A DNA stretch of 64,000 nt from Coriobacteriaceae bacterium (lineage in GTDB: Bacteria > Actinomycetota > Coriobacteriia > Coriobacteriales > Coriobacteriaceae). The notes beneath the pieces are model-generated. The model had not been told where the DNA came from, ran no database searches, and saw only the letters and a program-made list of their open reading frames with translations. Made by a program: the position numbers and the translations under genes. Positions within the stretch are counted from its first letter, which is position 1, and every line of letters begins with the position of its first letter. Of this stretch, positions 34,399-44,485 are shown piece by piece. Location of the stretch: positions 2,259,158-2,323,157 of the forward strand of contig CP107217.1 in the NCBI GenBank assembly GCA_025757745.1. Reading direction: 5' to 3'.

Positions 34399-34974
34399 TT
34401 ATCTTGCCGATGGAGTTGTCGTCGCTTCGTTCGTGTGAGTCGTTTCGGCGCCGTCGTCTTGTTCGTCCTCGTCCTTTTGCGCATCGGCGATGGTGGAGGC
34501 CGCCGCAACGATACCGCGCTGGGTCGCGACGCCCGTCTGGGTCTGAACGCCCTCGACAACTTCTGTGCCTGCATGCGCGAGCTCGGGCGACTTAAACATT
34601 GCGTCCAGATTGGCCCCGCCGCCGGCGTAACCAAGCGCCGCGAGCGCGATGACAATCACCGCAACAACGACCGCGATCGGAACATAGCGATGCCAGCCTG
34701 CGGGATTGAGGCCGCTACGGCGAGCAGCGCCACGGCTAATGTAGCCAAGCGTTCCATCGTGCTTGAGCTTTGACCCCACCACACGCTTACGGCCCCACAG
34801 CGACGATTCGGCCTGCATGGCCAAGCGAGCGCTTGCCGAAGGATAACCATATTTAGTGCGTTTGAACGAACCGTCGAAGCCCGAGGCGCTTTTGCCCCAC
34901 GTCCGCGAAGTCGTGCGACGGTTGGCCGGCGCCGCGGGCTTTCGAGCCCGATTTGTTTTTGAAGTCTCCGCCAT
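34399..34974 (-). CDS. uncharacterised single-pass membrane protein
   Basis: 191 residues from ATG 34974 (GGGGG 3-4 bases upstream; a longer frame exists without a site). The N-terminal 95 residues are strongly basic and rich in Ser/Arg (RKPAAPANRRTTSRTWGKSA). One membrane segment follows (YVPIAVVVAVIVIALAALGYAG, about 97-118). The C-terminal 70 residues are acidic and Thr-rich (DAQKDEDEQDDGAETTH). The expected topology is basic cytoplasmic tail in, acidic tail out. No family was recognised. It lies downstream of the activator-like regulator on the same strand. Confidence 0.65.
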   Translation of the reverse strand: MAETSKTNRARKPAAPANRRTTSRTWGKSASGFDGSFKRTKYGYPSASARLAMQAESSLWGRKRVVGSKLKHDGTLGYISRGAARRSGLNPAGWHRYVPIAVVVAVIVIALAALGYAGGGANLDAMFKSPELAHAGTEVVEGVQTQTGVATQRGIVAAASTIADAQKDEDEQDDGAETTHTNEATTTPSAR

Positions 34975-35058
34975 ACGCCCCCGCACGCCGTAACAGAATC
35001 GAAACAATGCTGCTTTGGACTGTAGCACACGTACCGCACGCGGTCACGGGAACCTCGC

Positions 35059-36276
35059 TTAACGGTCGTCGTCCTTCAGCAGGCGCCACAGGGTCGTACG
35101 GCTTATGCCTAGCACTTCGGCAGCACGGGTCCTGTTGCCGTGAAGGTGACCTACGACCAACCGCGCGATATCGCGCTCGGTATCGACCAGAGGCCGCAAG
35201 ATATACAAATCGCTTTCGAGTGTCGGGGCACCAAAGGTCGCGGTCTTGATAACGTCCTCCTGGGCAAGCACCTCTTCTGCCACCGCCCGCTCGGCCGTGC
35301 CCGTCCCCACTAATATATAAAGTCGTTCCGAAACCTCGCGCAGCTGTAGATAGTTACGGGGCCATCGATAGGCATCGAGTGTCTTTGCCGCCGCGGACGA
35401 CAAGGCAGGTGTTGCCGTCTCAAACATATCTGCCAGATACTCCAGATAGCGTGCAACCTTTTCCGACGCGCCGCCCTGCTCGGCAATCGCCGGCGCCACA
35501 CTCACCGCACAGGCCAGACGCTCGGTTACAAAAGCAGCCTGATCGCTTTCGCCGCCGCCCGGCATATCGTTTGCCGTCAACACCACATGGCAACGAGTTG
35601 CGAGCGCCGTGTCGATCATTGCGGACACGAGCTCGCGCAGGCGCTGAGGCCCAACAGCATGCCAGCCGCCCATGCAAAGTGTCAGCCCCGTTTGGAATAG
35701 CGGCGATTCGGAACTTTTGAGCAGATGGCGCCAACCGCGATCCGTAAGCTCATCGAGCGCAACGGAAACAAAGGGCTGATCGGCATAGGGTCCATCCAGG
35801 TACAAACGTTTTGCAATCTGATCCTGCCCCGCACCCAGCTCGCCCTCGAGCATAAGGGGTACCCCGCGCGCGTAGCTCTCCCGTACGGGGGCAGCGACCG
35901 CCGCCGCGTCTTCGACGATGCCGTACGTGCTCGACTCGTAACGAGCCTCGACCTCGTCGGCATTGAGCCACTCGATGCCCGCATGCGGCGCGGCGGCGCG
36001 CACCTCATGCGCCACGACCACCCAAAGCGCCCCGTGCTCCTGGGCCGTCGGGCGCACCGTCAAGCTCAACCGCATGCCCTCGCGGCCCATTACCAGGCGC
36101 GCTCCATCGCCCACGCGAGCGAGACGCTCGGAAACAAAAGCGGCGACATCCTGCTCGAGCGAAGCGTCGCTCATAGTCGAGATTACAACGCCACCGCGCT
36201 CGTCGATTGCCAGCGCCGATGCTCCGGCTGCGGACAATGCCTCGATCAGAATCTGCAGCTTGACATCGCTGTCCAT
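35059..36276 (-). CDS. degenerate sigma54-activator-like regulator with Fis-type HTH
   Basis: 405 residues. The last 45 residues form a Fis-type helix-turn-helix (GHLHGNRTRAAEVLGISRTTLWRLL). The middle (about 135-330) resembles the AAA+ domain of bacterial enhancer-binding proteins. However, the Walker A equivalent reads GELGAGQDQIAKRLY, with Gln where Lys is required, and no GAFTGA sigma54-contact loop is visible. It therefore probably does not hydrolyse ATP or activate sigma54 and may act as a simple DNA-binding regulator. The N-terminus may be a sensory domain. It lies downstream of the yeiH-like gene on the same strand. Confidence 0.78.
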   Translation of the reverse strand: MDSDVKLQILIEALSAAGASALAIDERGGVVISTMSDASLEQDVAAFVSERLARVGDGARLVMGREGMRLSLTVRPTAQEHGALWVVVAHEVRAAAPHAGIEWLNADEVEARYESSTYGIVEDAAAVAAPVRESYARGVPLMLEGELGAGQDQIAKRLYLDGPYADQPFVSVALDELTDRGWRHLLKSSESPLFQTGLTLCMGGWHAVGPQRLRELVSAMIDTALATRCHVVLTANDMPGGGESDQAAFVTERLACAVSVAPAIAEQGGASEKVARYLEYLADMFETATPALSSAAAKTLDAYRWPRNYLQLREVSERLYILVGTGTAERAVAEEVLAQEDVIKTATFGAPTLESDLYILRPLVDTERDIARLVVGHLHGNRTRAAEVLGISRTTLWRLLKDDDR

Positions 36277-36541
36277 GGTTCGCCCCGTCTCCAGCCACGA
36301 CCCTTATCTGTGGCTTGGCATCTCAAGTGTTTCAAAATTGAACGATAATGTTCACCAAACACTATAGGGCCTACGGCGCCTTCTTGCGAATATATGAATT
36401 GCCCCGCATCGCCATCCTGGCGGGGCGATAAGAGCTCTTCGGGACCTATTAACCTGCGGACAAGCCATACCCGCAAGAGCTCCTATCGCTCCACCGCAGG
36501 CATGCGCCCACCAGCAACTAGCACGCAAATAAGCTTCTTCT
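36277..36541. other. 265-bp intergenic region with nested inverted repeats
   Basis: Holds gccccgc/gcggggc (about 36401-36428) and CGATAAGAGCTC opposed by GAGCTCCTATCG (about 36426-36488). It could be the 3' end of the yeiH transcript or the leader of the downstream regulator. No T-run and no gene. Confidence 0.45.
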
Positions 36542-37576
36542 CTACCAGATTCCCAGCACGTGCTGCATTCCCAAGCTCATGCACGCAATGCCAATCCAGC
36601 AGCAAAAGCCCAATGCGATGGGCTTGCCGCCCTTTTTGACCAGCTCGACGATATCGGTATTAAAACCAATAGCCGCCATGGCCATCACAATAAAGAACTT
36701 CGACAGTTCCTTGATGGGCGCCGTAATGGACGCGGGAAGCTGAAGCACCGTGGTGATCACGCTCGCCAGCACAAAGAACAGCACAAACATGGGAAACGCG
36801 CGTTTAAGCGAGAACGTGCTTTTGGCGTCGCCGCCGGCCTTGCGTGCCAGATGCATCTGCCAGCATGCGAGAACCAACGTGATGGGAATGATGGCCAGCG
36901 TCCTGGTGAGCTTGACCACCGTGGCGCTTTCGAGCACATTGGCGCCGGGATGCATGCTGTCCCAAGCGCTCGCCGCAGCCGTTACGGACGAGGTGTCGTT
37001 GATGGCGGTGCCGGCAAACAGGCCAAAGCCCTCGTTAGTCAACCCGAGCATGCCGCCGAGCGTCGGAAACACGAGCGCCGCGATAACGTTAAACAGGAAG
37101 ATGACCGAAATAGCCTGGGCAATCTCGCGATCGTCGGCATCGATGACGGGCGCGGTCGCAGCGATGGCAGAACCGCCGCAAATTGACGAGCCCACACCCA
37201 CAAGCGTCGCGATCTTGCCCGGCACGTTCATGACGCGGCAGAGCACAAAGGCGATGACAAGCGAGGTCGAGATGGTCGCCACGATAATCGGCAGCGACTG
37301 GGCGCCCTTGGACAGAATCTGGGAGAGGTTCATGCCAAAGCCAAGCAGGATAACCGCGTACTGCAAGACTTTTTTAGACGTATAGGTGACACCGGCGGCG
37401 AGCTGCTCGCGACGATTCTTGGGAAAGACGAGCGCCAGGACCATGCCAAAGAGGATGGCAAACACCGGCCCGCCGACCACCTCAGCCTGTTTGCCGAGCA
37501 ACGTCGCGGGGATGGCGATGATCAGGCAGAACAAGACACCCTTCCAGCGCTCGCGTACGATATTCGCCAGTTGCAT
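36542..37576 (-). CDS. YeiH-family putative anion (sulfate) exporter
   Basis: 344 residues with about ten hydrophobic segments, family PF03601 (YeiH/YadS-like). Signature features are GVGSSICGGSAIAATAPVI, GTAINDTSSVTAAASAW and an N-terminal GGPVFAILFGMVLA. The family is annotated as putative sulfate exporter, with weak experimental support. Starts at ATG 37576. Divergent from a GntR regulator, which may control it, and followed by the activator-like regulator. Confidence 0.9.
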   Translation of the reverse strand: MQLANIVRERWKGVLFCLIIAIPATLLGKQAEVVGGPVFAILFGMVLALVFPKNRREQLAAGVTYTSKKVLQYAVILLGFGMNLSQILSKGAQSLPIIVATISTSLVIAFVLCRVMNVPGKIATLVGVGSSICGGSAIAATAPVIDADDREIAQAISVIFLFNVIAALVFPTLGGMLGLTNEGFGLFAGTAINDTSSVTAAASAWDSMHPGANVLESATVVKLTRTLAIIPITLVLACWQMHLARKAGGDAKSTFSLKRAFPMFVLFFVLASVITTVLQLPASITAPIKELSKFFIVMAMAAIGFNTDIVELVKKGGKPIALGFCCWIGIACMSLGMQHVLGIW

Positions 37577-37769
37577 ATGGGATTCCTTCTTTCTATTTCA
37601 CGTTTGCGACGGCTTATGATACGGCAACATTGGGCACAGCTCTGCGCAAACAAAGACTAAGAAGCCGCAATAGTTCTTGGGCAACAGCCGAATTACCCAC
37701 CGCGGAGAGCTGATTCGCGGCATAATTAACAGCTGATATATGAGTGTGATAGAACGGTTGTGAGGCACT

Positions 37770-38471
37770 ATGGAAGAATCGATGCACGTCGGCGAGCAGG
37801 AAACGAGCCTACAGGACCAGTCCTACCACACCATTCGACGCAAAATCGTCTACCTGGACTACAAGCCGGGCGAAAAGCTAGGCGTCAAGCAGCTTTGCGA
37901 CGACCTGGATATGGGGCGCACCCCTGTGCGCGAGGCACTGGTGCGCCTGGCGCAAGAGGGCCTGGTGCGCACCGTGCCCCAAAGCGGCACCTATGTCTCG
38001 CCCATCAACCTCACCTTTGCCGAGAGCGCCTGCTACATTCGCGAACACCTGGAAAAACAGGTGATTGTGGAGTGCTGCGCCCGTGCCACCTCGGCAGGCA
38101 TCGAGCAGCTCGACCGAGCCATCGCGCTGCAGGAAAAGGCCATGGCCGAAGAGGATCGCATCGGATTCTTTTTAAGCGACAACCTCATGCACCGCATGAT
38201 CTTTAGCATCGCGTGCCGCAGCACCGTGTGGTCGTGGCTCGAGGCGACCAATGCCGACCTGGAGCGCTTCCGCTGGCTGCGCGCCGCCACGCAGAGGCTC
38301 GACAATCAGGAGATTGTTAACGAGCACAAGCAAATCCACCGCGCCATCGCCGGCCGCGACCCCATCGAGGCGAGCTTTTTGGTCAGCAAGCACCTGCATA
38401 TGATGTTCCGCAACCAGACCGAGGTCCTGGACCAATATCCCAAGTATTTCGAGACCAGCAAGCTCCGCTAA
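37770..38471 (+). CDS. GntR-family regulator (FCD/FadR subgroup)
   Basis: 233 residues from ATG 37770 with GAGG 4 bases upstream. The N-terminal winged helix (SYHTIRRKIVYLDYKPGEKLGVKQLCDDLDMGRTPVREALVRLAQEGLV) spans about 18-68. The C-terminal all-helical FCD ligand domain carries the usual His residues (DNLMHRMIF, NEHKQIHRAI). FCD regulators respond to small organic acids. Divergent from the yeiH-like gene with 193 bp between. Confidence 0.93.
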   Translation: MEESMHVGEQETSLQDQSYHTIRRKIVYLDYKPGEKLGVKQLCDDLDMGRTPVREALVRLAQEGLVRTVPQSGTYVSPINLTFAESACYIREHLEKQVIVECCARATSAGIEQLDRAIALQEKAMAEEDRIGFFLSDNLMHRMIFSIACRSTVWSWLEATNADLERFRWLRAATQRLDNQEIVNEHKQIHRAIAGRDPIEASFLVSKHLHMMFRNQTEVLDQYPKYFETSKLR

Positions 38472-38478
38472 CCTGCCA

Positions 38479-38517
38479 AAACCACCACAAAGGGGGCAGG
38501 CACCTTTGTGGTGGTTT
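38479..38517. repeat. GGGGCAG-core hairpin A2
   Basis: Perfect 15-bp stem aaaccaccacaaagg/cctttgtggtggttt with loop gggcaggca, starting 8 bases after the GntR stop. The stem is identical to A1. It is preceded by cctgccaaaa, the stem used by A5 and A6. Confidence 0.85.
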
Positions 38518-38524
38518 CTCCACA

Positions 38525-38566
38525 CAAAAAGGCCCAGCTCCGTCTGATGACACGGAGCCGGGCCTT
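38525..38566 (-). terminator. terminator of glmS
   Basis: Stem aaggcccagctccgt/acggagccgggcctt followed on the minus strand by TTTTTGTG; 25 bp after the glmS stop. Confidence 0.88.
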
Positions 38567-38590
38567 AATCGTAAGGATAACGGAACTCGA

Positions 38591-40438
<1,848 letters not shown>

Positions 40439-40512
40439 AGGATAAATCCCTTCGCTCGCGTGACTGCAAAACGCCCACGCACGACGGGCGCTGAGACGTA
40501 TAACGTCCGAGT

Positions 40513-40573
40513 ATTGTACTCACACAAACGCAAGCTGATATACCAGAAGTGGTATCTTAAACTGGATACCACT
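40513..40573 (-). promoter_or_regulatory. glmS upstream operators and -10
   Basis: AGTGGTATC (40548-40556) faces GATACCACT (40565-40573). A second, overlapping palindrome ATACCA-gaag-TGGTAT lies at 40540-40555. The arms resemble NagR/DasR-type sites, which are built on TGGT..ACCA. A TACAAT -10 candidate is at 40513-40518 on the minus strand. Confidence 0.6.
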
Positions 40574-40588
40574 CGATGCACACACCCT

Positions 40589-40622
40589 ACCACCACAACG
40601 GTGACAGGCACCTTTGCGGTGG
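40589..40622. repeat. GTGACAG-core hairpin A3 (decayed)
   Basis: accaccacaacgg/cctttgcggtggt with two mispairs around loop tgacaggca. A degraded relative of A1/A2 between glmS and the permease gene. Confidence 0.7.
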
Positions 40623-40633
40623 TTGGCACTCCC

Positions 40634-41281
40634 CTAGGGACGCAGGCGGCGTTCGAGCCGATTGCCCAGGGCCGTGAGCGCCATAACAATGACGTAGTAG
40701 ACCACGGCCACCACTAAAAACGGTTCAAAGGCTCGATAGGTGAGCGCCTGCACGCTCTGGGCGGCGCGCATCATATCCATCAGGCCGATGGTTGCCACCA
40801 GCGAGGAGCTCTTGAGGACCGTGATCACTTCGTTGACCAGAGCAGGGGCAATCGAGCGCATCGCCTGCGGAACGATGATCTTGCGCATCATGGGAACATA
40901 GCGAAGCCCGATGGCCCGAGCGGCATCGTACTGCCCCCGGTCAACGCCCTCGATACCACCGCGCACCGTCTCGGACACCGTCGCTGAGCCGTTGAGCCCC
41001 AGCGTAATGGCACCGGCGGCAAACATCGAAATTTTGAAGCCCGTGAGCTGCGGCGTCGCAAAGTACGCCAAAAAAAGCAACACGATGAGCGGCACGCCGC
41101 GAAAGATAGAGGTGTAGAAGTTGAGCACCGCACGCAACGGGCGACAGGGCAAAACCTTGAGCACGGCAATGAGAAAGCCCAGGACGAGTGCTATGGCCAG
41201 CGCGGCGGTCGTCACCTGACAGGTCACGACCAGGCCGCTCATAAACATCGGTATATATGGTTCTAGCAGTTCAAACTTCAT
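40634..41281 (-). CDS. polar amino acid ABC importer permease
   Basis: 215 residues from ATG 41281 (AGGG 7 bases upstream). HisM/GlnP-type permease with about five membrane segments. The ABC-contacting EAA-like loop is RGQYDAARAIGLRYVPMMRKIIVPQAMR. It lies 33 bp after the solute-binding protein gene. No ATPase gene is adjacent, so it may share the ATPase of the importer at 49.1 kb or use one elsewhere. Confidence 0.92.
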   Translation of the reverse strand: MKFELLEPYIPMFMSGLVVTCQVTTAALAIALVLGFLIAVLKVLPCRPLRAVLNFYTSIFRGVPLIVLLFLAYFATPQLTGFKISMFAAGAITLGLNGSATVSETVRGGIEGVDRGQYDAARAIGLRYVPMMRKIIVPQAMRSIAPALVNEVITVLKSSSLVATIGLMDMMRAAQSVQALTYRAFEPFLVVAVVYYVIVMALTALGNRLERRLRP

Positions 41282-41314
41282 CAGCATGCCCTTGGCGCGC
41301 GCCTCCCCGGCTCG

Positions 41315-42196
41315 CTATTTTCCGGCAACCGTCGACGTACCGGAAGCGGAATAGTCGCCGTTCCACATGAAGTCGGCGCCCACATACTGCTTGATGCAGT
41401 CATCGATGGTGCCGTCCTCGAGCATCTCGCCGACGCATTCGTCAAGCGCCGCGACAAATCCGGCACCCTTCTTGGCCATCAGGCGGTACACGCCCACGTG
41501 ATCGCTCGTCTCGGAGCGATCGAGCAGGCCCAGTACCAGGCCCTCATTCGCATCGCGCATGGACTGGCCCTCGGCGCCGTCACACAGGTAGGCATCGATG
41601 CGCCCGGCGAGCACCTCTTGCAGGCACTGGTCACCACCGTCGTACGTGTGAATATCAGCATCGGGCATGACCTTGGCGATGAACTTGTTCTGCACGGTAC
41701 CGGTGGTGCAGGCGATAGACTTGCCGGCGAGGTCCTCAACGCGCTTGACGGGATCGCCGCCGAGCGTGAGAACGCCCACAAGCGGCTGATAGTAGCCGCG
41801 CGTGAAGTCATAGGTCTGCTCGCGCTCTTCATTGGAGCTCATCGCCATGGTAAAGGCCTTGTCATCGCTCTGCACCGATGCAAGCGTGGCGGCAAAGTCC
41901 TGCGGCTCAAAGTCGTAAGAAAAGCCCAAGCGCGAGGCCATCTCGTCAGCGATAGCGATGTCCAGGCCGACAACCTTCTGCTTGCCGTCCGACTGCGTCT
42001 CCAGATAGCGATAGGGCGCAAAGGCATCGTCGCCCACAAAGGTGAGCTTGGCGCCCTTGATATCGTCGCCCGCAACCGCGGCAGAACCGGCGGCAGAGCC
42101 CTTGTCAGCGCCACTGCCAGCGCAACCGCTCGCCGCAACCATTGCAGCACCGGCGATCAAACCCAGGAAATCACGACGAGAAACAGCGCGAGTCAT
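41315..42196 (-). CDS. polar amino acid-type solute-binding lipoprotein
   Basis: 293 residues from ATG 42196 (AAGG 7 bases upstream). The N-terminus MTRAVSRRDFLGLIAGAAMV has a twin-arginine motif (SRRDFLG) and then a lipobox ending in Cys (VAASGC), so it is a probable Tat-exported lipoprotein. A Gly/Ala/Ser spacer is followed by a SBP_bac_3 domain (APYRYLETQSDG.QKVVGLDIAIADEMASRLGF). Pairs with the permease downstream. The ligand is probably an amino acid or related compound. Confidence 0.9.
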   Translation of the reverse strand: MTRAVSRRDFLGLIAGAAMVAASGCAGSGADKGSAAGSAAVAGDDIKGAKLTFVGDDAFAPYRYLETQSDGKQKVVGLDIAIADEMASRLGFSYDFEPQDFAATLASVQSDDKAFTMAMSSNEEREQTYDFTRGYYQPLVGVLTLGGDPVKRVEDLAGKSIACTTGTVQNKFIAKVMPDADIHTYDGGDQCLQEVLAGRIDAYLCDGAEGQSMRDANEGLVLGLLDRSETSDHVGVYRLMAKKGAGFVAALDECVGEMLEDGTIDDCIKQYVGADFMWNGDYSASGTSTVAGK

Positions 42197-42276
42197 ACCA
42201 AAGCCTTTCAATCTACGTTCAAAGCGGCTTCCATTGTAGACACTCCACCGTTTAACGCGCAGCCCAGCCGCGCCAA

Positions 42277-42312
42277 AACCACCACAAAGGGGGACAGGCA
42301 CCTTTGTGTGGT
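42277..42312. repeat. GGGACAG-core hairpin A4
   Basis: accaccacaaagg paired with cctttgtg-tggt (one base missing) around loop gggacaggca. Lies between the divergent binding-protein and LacI genes, beside A5. Confidence 0.8.
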
Positions 42313-42336
42313 CTGGACTCCGGTGTTTGCCCAGAT

Positions 42337-42377
42337 AAAACCTGCCAAAATAAACCTGCCCCTAATTGGTAGGTTTT
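42337..42377. repeat. hairpin A5, inverted relative of A6
   Basis: Stem aaaacctgccaa/ttggtaggtttt (one G-T pair). On the minus strand the loop holds GGGGCAGG. The flank cccagataaaacctgcc matches, inverted, the flank of A6 at 45391-45424. Its right arm overlaps the -35 of the LacI gene. Confidence 0.75.
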
Positions 42378-42406
42378 GACACCCTGGGAACGGGCGATGC
42401 TACAAT
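42376..42406 (+). promoter_or_regulatory. promoter of the LacI-family gene
   Basis: TTGACA (42376-42381) and TACAAT (42401-42406) with a 19-base spacer; TGC before the -10 makes it an extended type. The -35 begins inside the right arm of hairpin A5. Confidence 0.6.
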
Positions 42407-42441
42407 CTGACTCGTACTTGAAACGCATCAAAGGGGCCGCT

Positions 42442-43554
42442 ATGGCAAAGGTAAAAATCAGCGACGTCGCGCGCGAGGCAGGAGTCTCGCTGGGCACGGT
42501 ATCCAACGCGCTCAACCACCCCGAAAAGCTGCGCCCCGAGACCCTCAAGCTCATCAACGAGACCATCAATCGCCTTGGCTACCTGCCCAACCAAAGTGCT
42601 CGTCAGCTCGCGGGCGGCGCCACCAAGTCCTTTGGCCTGGTCCTCCCCCGTCTCGACCATGGCTTCTCGCTCCAAATTGCCAGCGGCGCCCATAACGAGG
42701 CCCGCAAGCACGGCTATGACCTGCTCATCGCCAACGCCGATAACGACGACATCCTCGAGGACCACTACCTGCGCTATTTTATGGGCACGCAGATGTCCGG
42801 CGTCATGGTTCAGCCTATGGCGTCCCCCGATTGGCACCCCGCAATGACCAAGATGCCCGTGCCGATCGTCCATCTGGACATCCACTGCCCCGAACCCGGT
42901 TACTACGTGGCCGTCGACAACGAGGCGCAAGGGCGCATTATCGCCGAGCTCGCCATCACCCGCGGCGCGCGCCATATCACCGTTGTGGGCAGAGCGGCAT
43001 TTATGCAGCTCACCCTGCGCGTACTTGGCATTCATAAGGCCCTCGTCCTGCATCCCGATATCAAAATTGAGGTCATTGACGCCGGAGAATGGAATACCGC
43101 TGCCGATGGTTACAGCATCGGCGCTCAGATTGCCGAGCGCTCTACCGGCGAGCGTCCCGATTTTGTCATCGGCCTTACCGATGTATTGGCCTCGGGCGTT
43201 ATCTCGGCGTTGACCGACAAAGGCATCTCCGTCCCCGAACAGGTTCGTGTGGCCGGCTGCGACGGCAACCCGCTTGCATGGAGCGGGTCGGTCCCCCTCA
43301 CCACGGTGGCACCGCCGGGTTACGAAATTGGCCGCAAGGGTGTCCAGCTGCTCATGGAGCAAATCGAGAACAAGGCGCCGGCAAAAACCAAACGCGTCCG
43401 TATCGGCTCCGCCGCACGCACCGTCACCGCGGTCACAGCCGCCGAGGACATCAACCGTCAGGAACTCGTGCGGCCGTTCCTCTTGGAGCGCGCCAGTACC
43501 CAGGCGAGCAGCCAAGCCGAAGCCACCGCCATCAACCTCGGCGCGTATCTATAG
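42442..43554 (+). CDS. LacI-family transcriptional regulator
   Basis: 370 residues from ATG 42442 with AAGGGG 5 bases upstream. The N-terminal LacI HTH and hinge are intact (VKISDVAREAGVSLGTVSNALNHPEKLRPETLKLINETINRLGYLPNQSARQLA). A periplasmic-binding-protein-like effector domain follows, ending in a slightly long tail (QASSQAEATAINLGAYL). The effector is probably a sugar but is unknown, and no sugar gene is adjacent. Convergent with the HAD phosphatase. Confidence 0.94.
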   Translation: MAKVKISDVAREAGVSLGTVSNALNHPEKLRPETLKLINETINRLGYLPNQSARQLAGGATKSFGLVLPRLDHGFSLQIASGAHNEARKHGYDLLIANADNDDILEDHYLRYFMGTQMSGVMVQPMASPDWHPAMTKMPVPIVHLDIHCPEPGYYVAVDNEAQGRIIAELAITRGARHITVVGRAAFMQLTLRVLGIHKALVLHPDIKIEVIDAGEWNTAADGYSIGAQIAERSTGERPDFVIGLTDVLASGVISALTDKGISVPEQVRVAGCDGNPLAWSGSVPLTTVAPPGYEIGRKGVQLLMEQIENKAPAKTKRVRIGSAARTVTAVTAAEDINRQELVRPFLLERASTQASSQAEATAINLGAYL

Positions 43555-43580
43555 CACGTCGGCCAGTATGCCAAAACGCC

Positions 43581-43628
43581 GCTCAAGCAAAAGAGGCCCG
43601 ACCATTGCCGGACCTCTTTTGCTTGAGC
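43581..43628. terminator. bidirectional terminator between lacI-like and HAD genes
   Basis: Long stem gctcaagcaaaagagg/cctcttttgcttgagc. The A- and T-rich arm interiors could serve transcripts from both sides. Confidence 0.75.
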
Positions 43629-43667
43629 GCAAAGACGGCCAATTGCTCGTTTCAGCTCCGCAATTGT

Positions 43668-44318
43668 CTAGCGCACGGCCTTGACCGCCGCCGTCAGATC
43701 GAACAACGTATCGAGCACGGCCTCGCAGCCATCCACCACGTCCTGCGGCAGCGGCACGATATCGGGAACGGCAAAGACATGGCAGCCGGCCGTGATGCCC
43801 GAGACGCAGCCGTTGCGCGAATCCTCGACCACGGCACACTCCTCGGGAGCGAAGCCCGCGCGCTCGCAGGCAAGCAGGTACATCTCAGGGTTGGGCTTGC
43901 CGTGCACGACGTCCTCGCCACAGGTCACCGTCTCAAACTTGTCAAAAAGACCGACCATCTTAAGGTTGCGCTCGGCCGTAGCGAGGCGCGACGACGTCGC
44001 AAGGCCCACGTGATAGCCCGCAGCCAGCAGCTCGTCTAGGCACTCGGCGGCACCGGCCTTAAGCTCCAGTTCGGTCTTGACCATCTCGTCGCGAATCTCC
44101 TTGTGGCGGACATAGACCGCCTCGGTGGTTTCGTGGCTGCCGTAATGCTTATCAAGGATGTCCATGACATCGGGCAGCGTGCGACCGATAAACTGATGGA
44201 TCAGCGCTTCATCAATCGCGACCCCCAGCTCGGCAGCGCCCGCCTTCCATGCCTTGATGCCCAAACGCTCGGTATCGACCAGCGTTCCGTCCATGTCAAA
44301 AATAACAGCCTTGATCAT
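43668..44318 (-). CDS. HAD-superfamily phosphatase (phosphoglucomutase/phosphatase-like)
   Basis: 216 residues from ATG 44318 (GAGGGG 6 bases upstream). HAD motif I FDMDGTLVDTE at residues 7-17, motif II ATSSR, the Lys motif HGKPNPEMYLLA and motif III VVEDSRNG are present. The helical cap (subfamily IA) fits beta-phosphoglucomutase-like or phosphatase members. The sugar-phosphate substrate is unknown. Divergent from larE. Confidence 0.92.
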   Translation of the reverse strand: MIKAVIFDMDGTLVDTERLGIKAWKAGAAELGVAIDEALIHQFIGRTLPDVMDILDKHYGSHETTEAVYVRHKEIRDEMVKTELELKAGAAECLDELLAAGYHVGLATSSRLATAERNLKMVGLFDKFETVTCGEDVVHGKPNPEMYLLACERAGFAPEECAVVEDSRNGCVSGITAGCHVFAVPDIVPLPQDVVDGCEAVLDTLFDLTAAVKAVR

Positions 44319-44485
44319 ATCGATCCCCTCACCGGATTGCATTACTGCCACTCTAGCGCACTTTACAAACTTGTATATAACGTATATAGCATATTGCACT
44401 TTCGTTACATAAGCGGAAGTCTTATGACAGGCAGCCCGGTAGGATTATAGTTTTCGACCGAGTACTCAATGGTAAGGATCGTTTC

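Noticed and set aside
40439..40633. glmS ribozyme/riboswitch
   Set aside because: No conserved ribozyme core was recognised upstream of glmS; the stretch is better explained by short operator palindromes and a decayed repeat.
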